Positions 19,530-26,581 of a DNA stretch of 64,000 nucleotides are shown in pieces (position 1 is the first letter of the stretch; each line of letters begins with the position of its first letter). The stretch is from contig DASUGD010000400.1 in NCBI GenBank assembly GCA_036274195.1, forward strand, positions 20,789-84,788. Reading direction: 5' to 3'. Under the pieces are notes generated by a model. The model saw only the letters and a list, made by a program, of their open reading frames with translations. It was not told the DNA's origin and did no database searches. Both the position numbers and the translations under genes were made by a program. This DNA is from JAJKIV01 sp036274195 (GTDB lineage: Bacteria; Gemmatimonadota; Gemmatimonadetes; Gemmatimonadales; Gemmatimonadaceae).

Positions 19530-20273
19530 TCACTGCACCGAGCGATCCCCGTGCGTGCACCAGCGCAGCAGGACCGTGCCGAGCACGAGCGACGGGTCCC
19601 GCGGGATCACGATCGGTGGGTAGTCGGGATTGAGTGAGGCGAGCTCCACGCGCGAGCCCGCGACGCCGCCTACCCGTTTCACGACGTAGCCGCCGTCGGG
19701 GATGCGTGCCACGATCACCGCATCGGGCACGATCTCGTCGCCCAGCTTCACGAGGATCGTGTCGCCATCGTGAAGGAGGGGCACCATGCTGTCACCGGTG
19801 ACCCTGAGCGCGACGTACTTCCCATCGGGCGCGCTCTCCGGCAGTGGGATCCAACGGTCGCACGGCTCGTCCCAGAGCTCACGCCCCACGCCGGCGGCCA
19901 CCGAGAGGTCCATGGCCGGGGCATGCCTAACGCGCGCAGCGGCGGCTACCACCTGCGCGAGCGTGCCCTCCTCCCAGGCCGGCGCCATCTCCGGCTCGGC
20001 CGCGACCTCCCGCACGCGCGACCGCTCCACGGCGCGCCGAGCGAGCACGTCGCGCACGAAGCGGTCGGCGTTGGCCTCGAGCCGGTATCGCTCCGCGACG
20101 GACAGCGTTGCCCGGGCCTCGCGCGCATACCACTCGACGAACGCGGTCTCGGCGGGATCCAGGGGGTCGAGCTTCCGCATCGCGCGGTCGCCGCCAATGC
20201 GTACGAGCAGGTCCTTCGTGCGCTCCAGTCCCGCACGCTCTCCGGCGCTCAGGGATTCGTTGTCGTAGGTCAC
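19530..20273 (-). CDS. LexA-like S24 autoproteolytic protein without recognisable HTH
   Basis: A 247-residue protein whose C-terminal half (about 115-245) is an S24/LexA-type peptidase domain: nucleophile S162 in VTGDSMVPLL and general base K199 in YVVKRVGG. An Ala127-Gly128 pair lies 34 residues before the Ser, and Ser to Lys is 37 residues; both spacings equal those of E. coli LexA (A84-G85, S119, K156), so self-cleavage is plausible. The N-terminal 110 residues are helical and show no clear helix-turn-helix. Start GTG 20273 overlaps the TGA of the upstream sigma factor as GTGA and follows AAGGAAGGAGAGG, a strong ribosome site. Cotranscription suggests it controls, or is controlled with, that sigma factor. 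Confidence 0.75.
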   Translation of the reverse strand: MTYDNESLSAGERAGLERTKDLLVRIGGDRAMRKLDPLDPAETAFVEWYAREARATLSVAERYRLEANADRFVRDVLARRAVERSRVREVAAEPEMAPAWEEGTLAQVVAAAARVRHAPAMDLSVAAGVGRELWDEPCDRWIPLPESAPDGKYVALRVTGDSMVPLLHDGDTILVKLGDEIVPDAVIVARIPDGGYVVKRVGGVAGSRVELASLNPDYPPIVIPRDPSLVLGTVLLRWCTHGDRSVQ

Positions 20274-21064
20274 TGGTCCTCTCCTTCCTTTCGAGGCTTG
20301 CGGCCGGCGCCGCGCCGGCTCCGTTCGGGTCCGCCAGTGGCCCGTGAGCCCTCGACGGCTCGGCGTGCGCGCTCGGACAGACCGCTCCGCCGGAAGAACT
20401 CGTAGAGTTCCTGGCGTTCGCCGGGCCGCCACGGCCCCGCATCGCGAAGCGCCAGCTCGATGAGCCGCTCGCGCAGGCGCAGCACGCGCACGCGTGCCGC
20501 GTTGTGCGTGATCCCGAGCCACTCGGCGATGAGTCGCTGCGGGATGGACGCGCTCACCCAGCGCAGCATCTGTCGCTCGTCATCGGTGATACCGGCGTCG
20601 ATGACCCGCGAGAGGCGCTCGAGCACGGGCGAAAGCGGCGGCGCTTCCGCAGCCGGTCCGGCGCTCGCGCGGATCGACGCCTCGGAGACGACCTCGCGCA
20701 CGACGCGCTCGCCGTCGCTGAGCCACGCCGCGGCAGTTCCGGTCGCGGTGCGGCGGCGTGTCGCACGACGATCGTTGGCGAGGCGATGACGGAACATCGC
20801 GACGAGGTAGCCTGTGAGGTTCGCTGGAGCGGCAGCGGTGGGCTGCATGAGGTGTATGGCGGCATCGCTCAGGCAGTCGGTGACCGCGTCGTCGCGGAGC
20901 GCGGGCTGGAGGTGGACCTGGCGAGCGAGCTTCCACAGCGCGGGCGTGAAGCGACGGTAGAACTCGCGAATGGCGAGCGCCTCGTCGTGTCGCATCCGCT
21001 GCAGTAACTCCTGATCGCTCCACGACTCGGCGCTCGCCTCATCCGCTCGTCTTTCGATTCGCAT
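20270..21064 (-). CDS. ECF-like RNA polymerase sigma factor
   Basis: A 264-residue protein with the two-domain layout of ECF sigma factors. Region 2 lies about 20-100 (DEALAIREFYRRFTPALWKLA, then LTGYLVAMFRHRLANDRRA). Region 4 is about 165-225 with the helix-turn-helix IPQRLIAEWLGITHNAARVRVLRLRERL. A C-terminal basic tail (PERSRRGAGRKPRK) is unusual. ATG 21064 is supported by GGGAG just upstream; the longer frame adds a non-conserved tail. It is translationally coupled to the S24 protein downstream and lies 97 bases after the gene at 21162-21776. It could direct a small damage- or phage-related regulon; targets are not visible. Confidence 0.75.
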   Translation of the reverse strand: MRIERRADEASAESWSDQELLQRMRHDEALAIREFYRRFTPALWKLARQVHLQPALRDDAVTDCLSDAAIHLMQPTAAAPANLTGYLVAMFRHRLANDRRATRRRTATGTAAAWLSDGERVVREVVSEASIRASAGPAAEAPPLSPVLERLSRVIDAGITDDERQMLRWVSASIPQRLIAEWLGITHNAARVRVLRLRERLIELALRDAGPWRPGERQELYEFFRRSGLSERARRAVEGSRATGGPERSRRGAGRKPRKEGEDQ

Positions 21065-21161
21065 CGCTCCCGTACGGCCCCGTGACCCGACAAGCTCCTC
21101 GAATCCATGCACCCTTCGTCTGGGTCGGCCCAACGCCTCCGTGAGACATGACACCGGAGTG

Positions 21162-21776
21162 TTACAGCCTGAGACGGAGGGCATGGCGAGAGGCGACCCA
21201 CGAGCGCAGCAGGCGCTCCACGCGGTCCACTGTCGCTTCGCTCACCGCCGGCCGCATGAGGGTCTCGCGGAGGCGGCGCGTCCGGCACGGCGTGAGCCCG
21301 GCGCGCTGCGCGACGGCCAGCAGGTCGAGTGCGTCCATCACGCGGTCGGCGTTTCGCTGCACCGCGACTCCAGTCGGCGGGCCGGTTGCCGTTAGGCGTC
21401 GTGGCGATGCCTCCGATACGCGCAGCGCCCGCTCGCGGTTGGCCTTGCGCATCTCCTCGCGACTGGGGCGCTGTGACGACGCCGTGAGGCCGAGGTTCGC
21501 GAGGGCGCGGCCGATAGCCGAGGTCTCGGTGTTCTCGAGGCAGGCGACGGTGTTGACGTCGCCGTCACCGATTCGCTCCGACGCGAGCCCCGTCGCCGAC
21601 GGTCGCTCCTCCTCGATCGACCGAAAGACGAACGCCTGCACGGTGATTTCGCGCTCGGTCCGCGAGACGAGCCGCGTGACGATCCGGCCCGTTGGGAAGC
21701 GCGCGTAAAACAGGGTGATGCGGTCGGCGACCGGCGCGTACTCCCCGACATCGAACAGCAGCTCGTGTTTCGGCAC
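21162..21776 (-). CDS. Phage-type recombination protein-like (ERF/Rad52-like) protein
   Basis: A 204-residue protein. GTG 21776 is preceded by GGGAGGACCA, an excellent ribosome site closely resembling that of the S24 gene. The first 115 residues have the form seen in many phage and plasmid proteins near single-strand annealing genes: a predicted alpha/beta unit (VADRITLFYARFPTGRIVTRLV), then a glycine-rich stretch and the signature ENTETSAIGRALANLGL. This resembles the ETxAxGRA region of ERF/Rad52-type annealing proteins, but I cannot place it with certainty. The C-terminal 80 residues are basic and helical. It is first in the leftward cluster that also includes the sigma factor and LexA-like protein. 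Confidence 0.45.
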   Translation of the reverse strand: MPKHELLFDVGEYAPVADRITLFYARFPTGRIVTRLVSRTEREITVQAFVFRSIEEERPSATGLASERIGDGDVNTVACLENTETSAIGRALANLGLTASSQRPSREEMRKANRERALRVSEASPRRLTATGPPTGVAVQRNADRVMDALDLLAVAQRAGLTPCRTRRLRETLMRPAVSEATVDRVERLLRSWVASRHALRLRL

Positions 21777-21822
21777 TGGTCCTCCCGTCGCTGCGCCGGC
21801 GCGAGCGGCGACGGCGGGAGGC

Positions 21823-21894
21823 ATACATTAAGCCGAATAAACACCGAACACAAGGCCCAGCTGCGACTGGCGAATTGCTCGGCTTAGTGTATGT
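21823..21894. promoter_or_regulatory. Inverted repeat and AT-rich promoter region upstream of the recombination/sigma/S24 cluster
   Basis: Arms CATACATTAAGCCGA (21823-21837) and TCGGCTTAGTGTATG (21880-21894) are reverse complements with one mismatch in 15. They flank a 42-base AT-richer stretch about 50-120 bases upstream of GTG 21776, a typical place for repressor binding sites around a promoter. The S24 protein or a true LexA would be candidate binders. Two CGAA half-sites lie between the arms. Confidence 0.5.
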
Positions 21895-21897
21895 GTC

Positions 21898-22788
21898 TCA
21901 ACTCGTTACGCTCTCGAAGCCGACATCGCAGATGTGAACTTCCGGGTCCGCCCTGAATCGCATCGGCAACGACCCCTGCCCGATCCCTCGACTCACCAAC
22001 AGGATCCGCTCACCCGGACTTCCGAGCTCGAACAACCCACCGTCGAGGTAGCGCTGACTGAGCGGCCCTTTGACGCCGATGAGCGACCTGCCGCCCGGCA
22101 ACACGAACTGCCCGCCGTGCACGTGTCCGGTGAACGTCACCGCGAACGGCTCGTCGCCTAACGCCGTCAGCCCGTCCGGCGAGTGCATGAGGACCAGCCG
22201 TATCCCATCCGCCCCGGCGAGCGCGCACCGGCCGTCCGGTGTTCCCTGCTCGGTGTTGTCGAGGCCACACACCCAGAGCCGATCATAGGGCGCGGCCAGC
22301 CGAACGTTCTCGTTCACGAGCGTGCGCACGCCGATCGTCTGGAGGCGCTGCACGAGCCACGCGTCGTCGGCTATCAGGTCGTGGTTGCCAAGCACCGCGA
22401 ACCTGCCTAACGGCGCGTCGATCTGGTCGATCGCCTCCAGCACACCCTCCACATGCCGCGCGTGGAACGACACGAAGTCCCCGCCGAGAAGCAGCACCTG
22501 CGGCTTCGCCTCGGCGAGCAACCGACACGCGCGACGGATCGTAGCGGGATGCGTGCCGGGTCCGCCATGCAGGTCCGACGCGAAGGCGATCCGAAGCGGC
22601 GGAATGGGCGCGCCCTCGTTCGCGACCATGAGCCGATGCGTCGTCAGGTGGAGCTGCCCCTGCAGGCCGAGCGGTTTCGCGAGCCACGATGGCCATCCGC
22701 CGGCGTAAAGCATGTCGTAGAGCCGTTCCATCCGCCGCTTCTTCGCGGAGAGGCGCAGCGCACGGCCGAACCGCCGGGGCCCAGGCAC
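21898..22788 (-). CDS. Calcineurin-like metallophosphoesterase
   Basis: A 296-residue metal-dependent phosphoesterase resembling the YaeI/YkuE group. All metal-ligand blocks are present: ASDLHGG, LLLGGDF, VLGNHD, the His of VLMHSPD, and GHVHGGQF. YkuE/YaeI relatives act at the membrane, YaeI being tied to UDP-diacylglucosamine-type substrates, but the substrate here is not known. The N-terminal 60 residues form a helical lead-in. GTG 22788 abuts the TAG of the upstream oxidoreductase; an internal ATG 19 codons in (MERLYDML) is an alternative start. It probably shares a transcript with the oxidoreductase and cytochrome region. Confidence 0.88.
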   Translation of the reverse strand: MPGPRRFGRALRLSAKKRRMERLYDMLYAGGWPSWLAKPLGLQGQLHLTTHRLMVANEGAPIPPLRIAFASDLHGGPGTHPATIRRACRLLAEAKPQVLLLGGDFVSFHARHVEGVLEAIDQIDAPLGRFAVLGNHDLIADDAWLVQRLQTIGVRTLVNENVRLAAPYDRLWVCGLDNTEQGTPDGRCALAGADGIRLVLMHSPDGLTALGDEPFAVTFTGHVHGGQFVLPGGRSLIGVKGPLSQRYLDGGLFELGSPGERILLVSRGIGQGSLPMRFRADPEVHICDVGFESVTS

Positions 22789-24264
22789 CTATCGAAGCGA
22801 AGGTCTCTTGGCTGGCGCGTCGGGTTTCGGCGCCGGGGCGTGCTGTTCCGGGATCACGCGCTTCGCCGAATCGGCCTTCGCGGAATCGGCTTTCATCTTC
22901 GCGACCGAGTCGGCACGGGCCTTCACGCGCGCGGAGTCCGCGGCCGTCCGCGGCGGCTCCTCGAACTCCTCCTTCGGAATCCGGAACGCCTTCGCGATCG
23001 CGGGGTCGCCCTCGATGCCCATCACGCGCCTGGCGGTGTAGTCGCCCACCACCGGACCGAACTTGAACCCCTCGGCCGACCCGCCACCGGCGATCCATAC
23101 ATTCGACCACTCGGGGTGTGTGTCGATGTAGAAGTTTCGCGTGACGGAGAGCTCGTAGTGGCACGAGCGCGTCTCGAGCAGCGGGGCGTCGATGAGCAGC
23201 GGGAAGCGGTCGATGAGAAACTGGCGCGGCCGAGAGAAGTTACTCGGGTCGATCCAGCGCTGGCTCGTGTCAGGGTCGGTCTGCGTCCCGCCGCCCACAC
23301 GCACGCGGAACCCGCGTGCATCGTTAGGCAGCGCGGGCCAGCCGGTGATGCCGGGGAAGTTGAAGCTCGGCATGTTCGGCGCGACCCACCGGTTGTCGCC
23401 GATCGGCGTGCCGTAGTAGTAGACGTTCCCCATCGGTGTCCGGAGCCGGGTGCGGAGGAACTCGGGGAACAGCTTCCACAGCCATGGGCCGCACGCGAAA
23501 ACGAACTTCTCCGCCTGGAGCGTCTCACCGCTCGAGAGCGCGATGTCCTGCAGCCGATCACCGTTCGCGAGCGACGGGAGCGCCCGCGCCACGACCATCT
23601 TCCCGCCGTTGTGCTGGAAGGATTCGGCCACCCGCTCACACGACCGGCGCGCGCGCACGACGCCCGCCGCCGGCTCGTACAGGATGGCGCCGATACCCTG
23701 GAGATCGATCTGCGGGTAATGCGACCGGACGTCGTTAGGCTCGAGCACCTCGTACCTGACGCCCACGGTGTCCCAGTTCTTCCGCGTGTCCTTCATGAAG
23801 GGCTCCCAGTCCTTGCGGAAGATCAGGTCACCCGTGGTGTAGAAGACGCGCTCCTTCGTGCGCGAGAACTCCTCGTCCCACGCCTTCCACCGCTCCATCG
23901 CCTGCGTTGCCCACCGCGCCCAGAGGACCCCGTGCGGCCGGTCGCCGTACGAGCTGCGCACGCCGCGCGTCTCCTCGCCCGATGTCGATCGCGAGTTGCC
24001 CGGCCCCCACGTGTCGATGAGCGTGACGCGCGCGCCCATCTTCCGGAGGTGATAGGCGGTCCAGCCGCCGAAGGCACCAGCGCCTATGACGGCGATGTCG
24101 GGAGACTTCCGGCCGATGACCGCAGGAGCGCGCCGCGCCGTGGGCTGCCGGGCGATCGCCTTCGCACTTGACGCGGCGGCGACGAGCAATCCCGTCTGGG
24201 CGCCGGCGACTTTGAGAAAGCTTCTCCGGTCGAGGGTGTTCTTACTGTCGTCGTCCTTCGTCAC
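22789..24264 (-). CDS. Tat-exported FAD-dependent oxidoreductase (DAO family)
   Basis: A 491-residue flavoprotein. The N-terminus has a twin-arginine signal (DRRSFLK, then a hydrophobic stretch to about residue 38), so it folds in the cytosol and is exported. The FAD-binding Rossmann motif is IAVIGAGAFGGWTAYHL (about 58-74), followed by the acidic end of strand two in ARVTLIDTWG. The C-terminal block WIAGGGSAEGFKFGPVVG closes the FAD site. It resembles sarcosine-oxidase-like DAO enzymes; the amine substrate is unknown. The last 55 residues are an unusual Ala/Lys/Asp/Pro-rich tail with repeated ADS units. A c-type cytochrome gene starts the same leftward group and could accept electrons. Confidence 0.85.
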   Translation of the reverse strand: MTKDDDSKNTLDRRSFLKVAGAQTGLLVAAASSAKAIARQPTARRAPAVIGRKSPDIAVIGAGAFGGWTAYHLRKMGARVTLIDTWGPGNSRSTSGEETRGVRSSYGDRPHGVLWARWATQAMERWKAWDEEFSRTKERVFYTTGDLIFRKDWEPFMKDTRKNWDTVGVRYEVLEPNDVRSHYPQIDLQGIGAILYEPAAGVVRARRSCERVAESFQHNGGKMVVARALPSLANGDRLQDIALSSGETLQAEKFVFACGPWLWKLFPEFLRTRLRTPMGNVYYYGTPIGDNRWVAPNMPSFNFPGITGWPALPNDARGFRVRVGGGTQTDPDTSQRWIDPSNFSRPRQFLIDRFPLLIDAPLLETRSCHYELSVTRNFYIDTHPEWSNVWIAGGGSAEGFKFGPVVGDYTARRVMGIEGDPAIAKAFRIPKEEFEEPPRTAADSARVKARADSVAKMKADSAKADSAKRVIPEQHAPAPKPDAPAKRPSLR

Positions 24265-24285
24265 GCGGAGAGGAAGAGCGGGCGA

Positions 24286-24759
24286 CTAGCGCGTCGCGGT
24301 TACCGGAATGTGAGCGTGTGGGTGGTACATCGGCCGAAGTGAGGTCTGCTTGTCGGGCTTCGCGTCGATCTTGAGAAGCCGCATCGCCTCCGGATCGCTC
24401 GGAAGGGAATCAGTGCCCGCCGGGATGCCGTTGGTCTTCAGGATGTACGCAACGACGTCCTTATACTGTTGAACCGACAGGCCGCCCGGGTTGTCATCGG
24501 GCATCGTCGTCTTGATCTGGTCGAAAAGGTCGAAGACGGTGCGGCCGACCCAGTTCTTCGTAAAGGCGTCGCCAGAGTACTTCTCCGTCCCGTGGCATGA
24601 GCTGCAGTTGTTCTGGTGCTCGGTGTCGCCGCGTGTGGCCTGTTCCTCGGTGTAAACGCCTTGCCAGACGGACTTGCCGGCGGTCGAGTCGGTGCTTTGG
24701 GCCTGCGCGATGCCGGCGAACAGAAGGGGGGCAGCGAGGAATGGAAGAAAGCGAGACAT
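24286..24759 (-). CDS. Exported c-type cytochrome
   Basis: A 157-residue protein with a signal peptide MSRFLPFLAAPLLFAGIAQAQ. The mature part has one haem c site, NNCSSCHGTE, and an axial Met in TTMPDDNPGG, the usual class I cytochrome c arrangement, followed by YKDVVAYILKTNGIP. ATG 24759 gives a compact signal peptide; ATG 24789 would add ten residues. The gene lies 21 bases upstream of the Tat-exported oxidoreductase, which suggests a periplasmic dehydrogenase with its own electron acceptor. Confidence 0.88.
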   Translation of the reverse strand: MSRFLPFLAAPLLFAGIAQAQSTDSTAGKSVWQGVYTEEQATRGDTEHQNNCSSCHGTEKYSGDAFTKNWVGRTVFDLFDQIKTTMPDDNPGGLSVQQYKDVVAYILKTNGIPAGTDSLPSDPEAMRLLKIDAKPDKQTSLRPMYHPHAHIPVTATR

Positions 24760-24782
24760 GCGAGCGAGGGGGATTCGTCTAT

Positions 24783-24940
24783 GGGTCATCCCGAGCGAAG
24801 CGAGGGGATCGGGATCATCCCGAAGAGGACTCCGCCGGACGATGAAGATTCCTCGTTACGCCTCGGATGACAACTCCCTCTGTCGGGAGGACGGCGATCC
24901 CTCGCTTCGCTCGGGATGACAACTGTCGCTCGGGATAACT
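24783..24940. repeat. Cluster of GTCATCCC/GGGATGAC-type dispersed repeats
   Basis: Three or four related units fill this gap: GGGTCATCCCGAGCGAAGCG at the left, a worn TTCCTCG...GGATGAC unit in the middle, and GATCCCTCGCTTCGCTCGGG followed by ATGAC at the right. Each unit is an imperfect palindrome with GTCATCCC and GGGATGAC ends. The same element occurs in worn form at 16751 and 26055 and, in clean form, inside the coding sequence at 59226. This is a widely scattered bacterial intergenic repeat, not a gene. Confidence 0.75.
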
Positions 24941-24941
24941 G

Positions 24942-25892
24942 TCAAGCAGGTTCCTCCGGGGCGCCGCCGGAGCGAGCAACCTGATCTACCCGGATCTTGC
25001 TCGGGTCGAACCGCCGGGCCGAGGCGATCATCTTGTCGATCGTCTCATCGAAGTCCGCCGTCGGCTTGCGTTGGAACCGCAGCGGGTTGATGCGCGCGAC
25101 CACGAACGCCTTGAGGTAGGGGCTCTCGAAGCCGCGCTCCTTGAGGCTCGCGACGGCCGCGTTCACCGCTTCGTTGAGCTCGAGCAGCTTGTTCGCGCGC
25201 TCGCGCCGCGTCTCGATCGCCTTCGGGAGCCTGGAGCCGAGGAACTTGTCGCAGCGCTTGAGCACAGGATGGAACGCGCCACCGGCGAAGCGGCCATTCT
25301 GTTGGTAACAGAAGCCGAGGGTCACGAGCGCGGCCTCCTCGAACTCGATCGCGAACTCGCGCTCCGGACGGTCGTCCAGCGCCGCGAGCGCCTCGGCCAG
25401 CCGCGCCACCTCGAGGGCGCGCTCGCGGAGGTTGTGTGCCTTCTCCGTGTTGAGGAGCAGGATGCGGTGGGCGACTTCGGCCTCAGGAACCACGAGCGCC
25501 ACGATCGACTTGGCGCCCAGCTGCTTCATGGCGCCCAGGCGGTGGTACCCGTTAGGCGACCAGTACTTGCCGTCGCCGGCAGGGACGGCGATGACGGGGT
25601 CGAGGAACCGATCGAGCTTGTCGATAGCGCCTGCGAGCCGCTCGACGTGCGCTTCCGAGAGGTCACGCTGGAAGGGCGTGGGCTCCACGCGATCGAGGGG
25701 CAGGGAGGCGAGGATCTGCCAGTGTCCGCCGAGTGGGTCGCGGTAGCTGGCGAGCGCGGTGCCGCCGTCGTCTTCGATGGTGCGCGCCAGCGTCATGACG
25801 CTCGTGGGTGCGGCAGCGCTGGCGAGGCGGCGGGCGTCGAGGCCGCGGGATGCGGGTTCGACGGCCGGTTTCTTCTTCTTGACGCGCGGCAT
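24942..25892 (-). CDS. ParB-like nuclease-domain protein
   Basis: A 316-residue protein with a lysine-rich N-terminus (RVKKKK) and a ParB/Srx-type domain from about 60 to 160: LPLDRVEPTPFQRDLSEAH, VIAVPAGDGKYW and the signature NGYHRLGAMKQLGA, equivalent to the GxxRxxA box that binds CTP in ParB. The remaining helical part (about 165-316) is not recognised. No parA partner or parS-like cluster is nearby, so it is probably a ParB-superfamily regulator or DNA-modifying accessory and not the chromosomal segregation protein. It stands alone, divergent from the PadR gene. Confidence 0.7.
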   Translation of the reverse strand: MPRVKKKKPAVEPASRGLDARRLASAAAPTSVMTLARTIEDDGGTALASYRDPLGGHWQILASLPLDRVEPTPFQRDLSEAHVERLAGAIDKLDRFLDPVIAVPAGDGKYWSPNGYHRLGAMKQLGAKSIVALVVPEAEVAHRILLLNTEKAHNLRERALEVARLAEALAALDDRPEREFAIEFEEAALVTLGFCYQQNGRFAGGAFHPVLKRCDKFLGSRLPKAIETRRERANKLLELNEAVNAAVASLKERGFESPYLKAFVVARINPLRFQRKPTADFDETIDKMIASARRFDPSKIRVDQVARSGGAPEEPA

Positions 25893-26236
25893 GGCTCGAG
25901 TCCGTGAGATCCTTTCGGCGAAAGCAGTATGGACATGGCCAGCAATGCAAGAAGGAGACTGGCCTGGAGCTGCGTGCTGCGTGCGGCTGCTGGGCTGGTA
26001 GCCGAGTGCTGCGCGCTACTGCCGCGTGCTGCGAGCTGCTGCCAATACCGCCGGTTGCCATTCCGAACGGAGCGAGGAATGACACGCGCCGTTTCGCCGT
26101 CGCCCGTCGCCCGTCCCCGGCAGTCGCCCGTCGCCCCGTCGCCAGTGGCCAGTCGCCAAGTCGCCAAGTCGCCAAATCGACGCAACCCTTTCCGTCACCC
26201 TGGTGTCTGTTGTTATCATATGTGGTATATCCATAC
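25893..26236. promoter_or_regulatory. Divergent intergenic region with heptamer-like array and PadR-type dyad
   Basis: This 344-base gap carries a worn GTCATTCC-type repeat (26055-26083), then a long GTCGCCC/GTCGCCA array (about 26096-26179) of 7-8-nt units. Immediately before the PadR start, AT-rich sequence around 26215-26240 includes ATGT-N11-ACAT, resembling the ATGT/ACAT half-sites bound by PadR regulators, and may be an autoregulatory operator. No gene was seen. Confidence 0.5.
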
Positions 26237-26581
26237 ATGGTGCAGGCAATGCTGGATCGCGAACTCAAGAAGGGCAGCGCGGAGCTCCTCATCCTTTCGC
26301 TCATCGAACACGAGCCGCGCCACGGCTACGAGCTGAGCAAACTGATCGACTCGCGGTCGGACGGCGCCATCCGGTTTCACGTCGCGTCGCTCTACCCACT
26401 GCTCTACCGGCTCGAGAAGCGCGGCTGGATCGAAGGGCGCTGGGTCGAGAAGGCCGGACAGCGACGGCGACGGTACTACCGGCTCACCAGCGAGGGACGT
26501 CGCGTGCTCGCGGCGCAGCGAAAGAACTGGCGCCAGTTCGTGGAGGCAATTGCCCGCATAACGGGGGTGCAGCATGCGTGA
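26237..26581 (+). CDS. PadR-family transcriptional regulator
   Basis: A 114-residue winged-helix repressor. It has the standard PadR core: LKKGSAELLILSLIEHEPRHGYELSKLI, the recognition helix region RFHVASLYPLLYRLEKRGWIEGRW, and the wing RRRRYYRLTSEGRRVL. ATG 26237 is used; ATG 26249 would remove four residues. Its 3' end overlaps the ADOP permease gene by 8 nt, the usual PadR-ADOP operon arrangement, so it most likely represses that permease. An AT-rich dyad directly upstream suggests autoregulation. Confidence 0.92.
   Translation: MVQAMLDRELKKGSAELLILSLIEHEPRHGYELSKLIDSRSDGAIRFHVASLYPLLYRLEKRGWIEGRWVEKAGQRRRRYYRLTSEGRRVLAAQRKNWRQFVEAIARITGVQHA

Noticed and set aside
22453..24171. 572-codon frame antisense to the FAD oxidoreductase
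   Set aside because: Low-complexity Arg-rich product; the leftward frame has clear Tat and FAD motifs.
24942..25892. Chromosome partitioning ParB
   Set aside because: Only the N-terminal ParB-like domain is recognisable and there is no parA neighbour or parS-like site.
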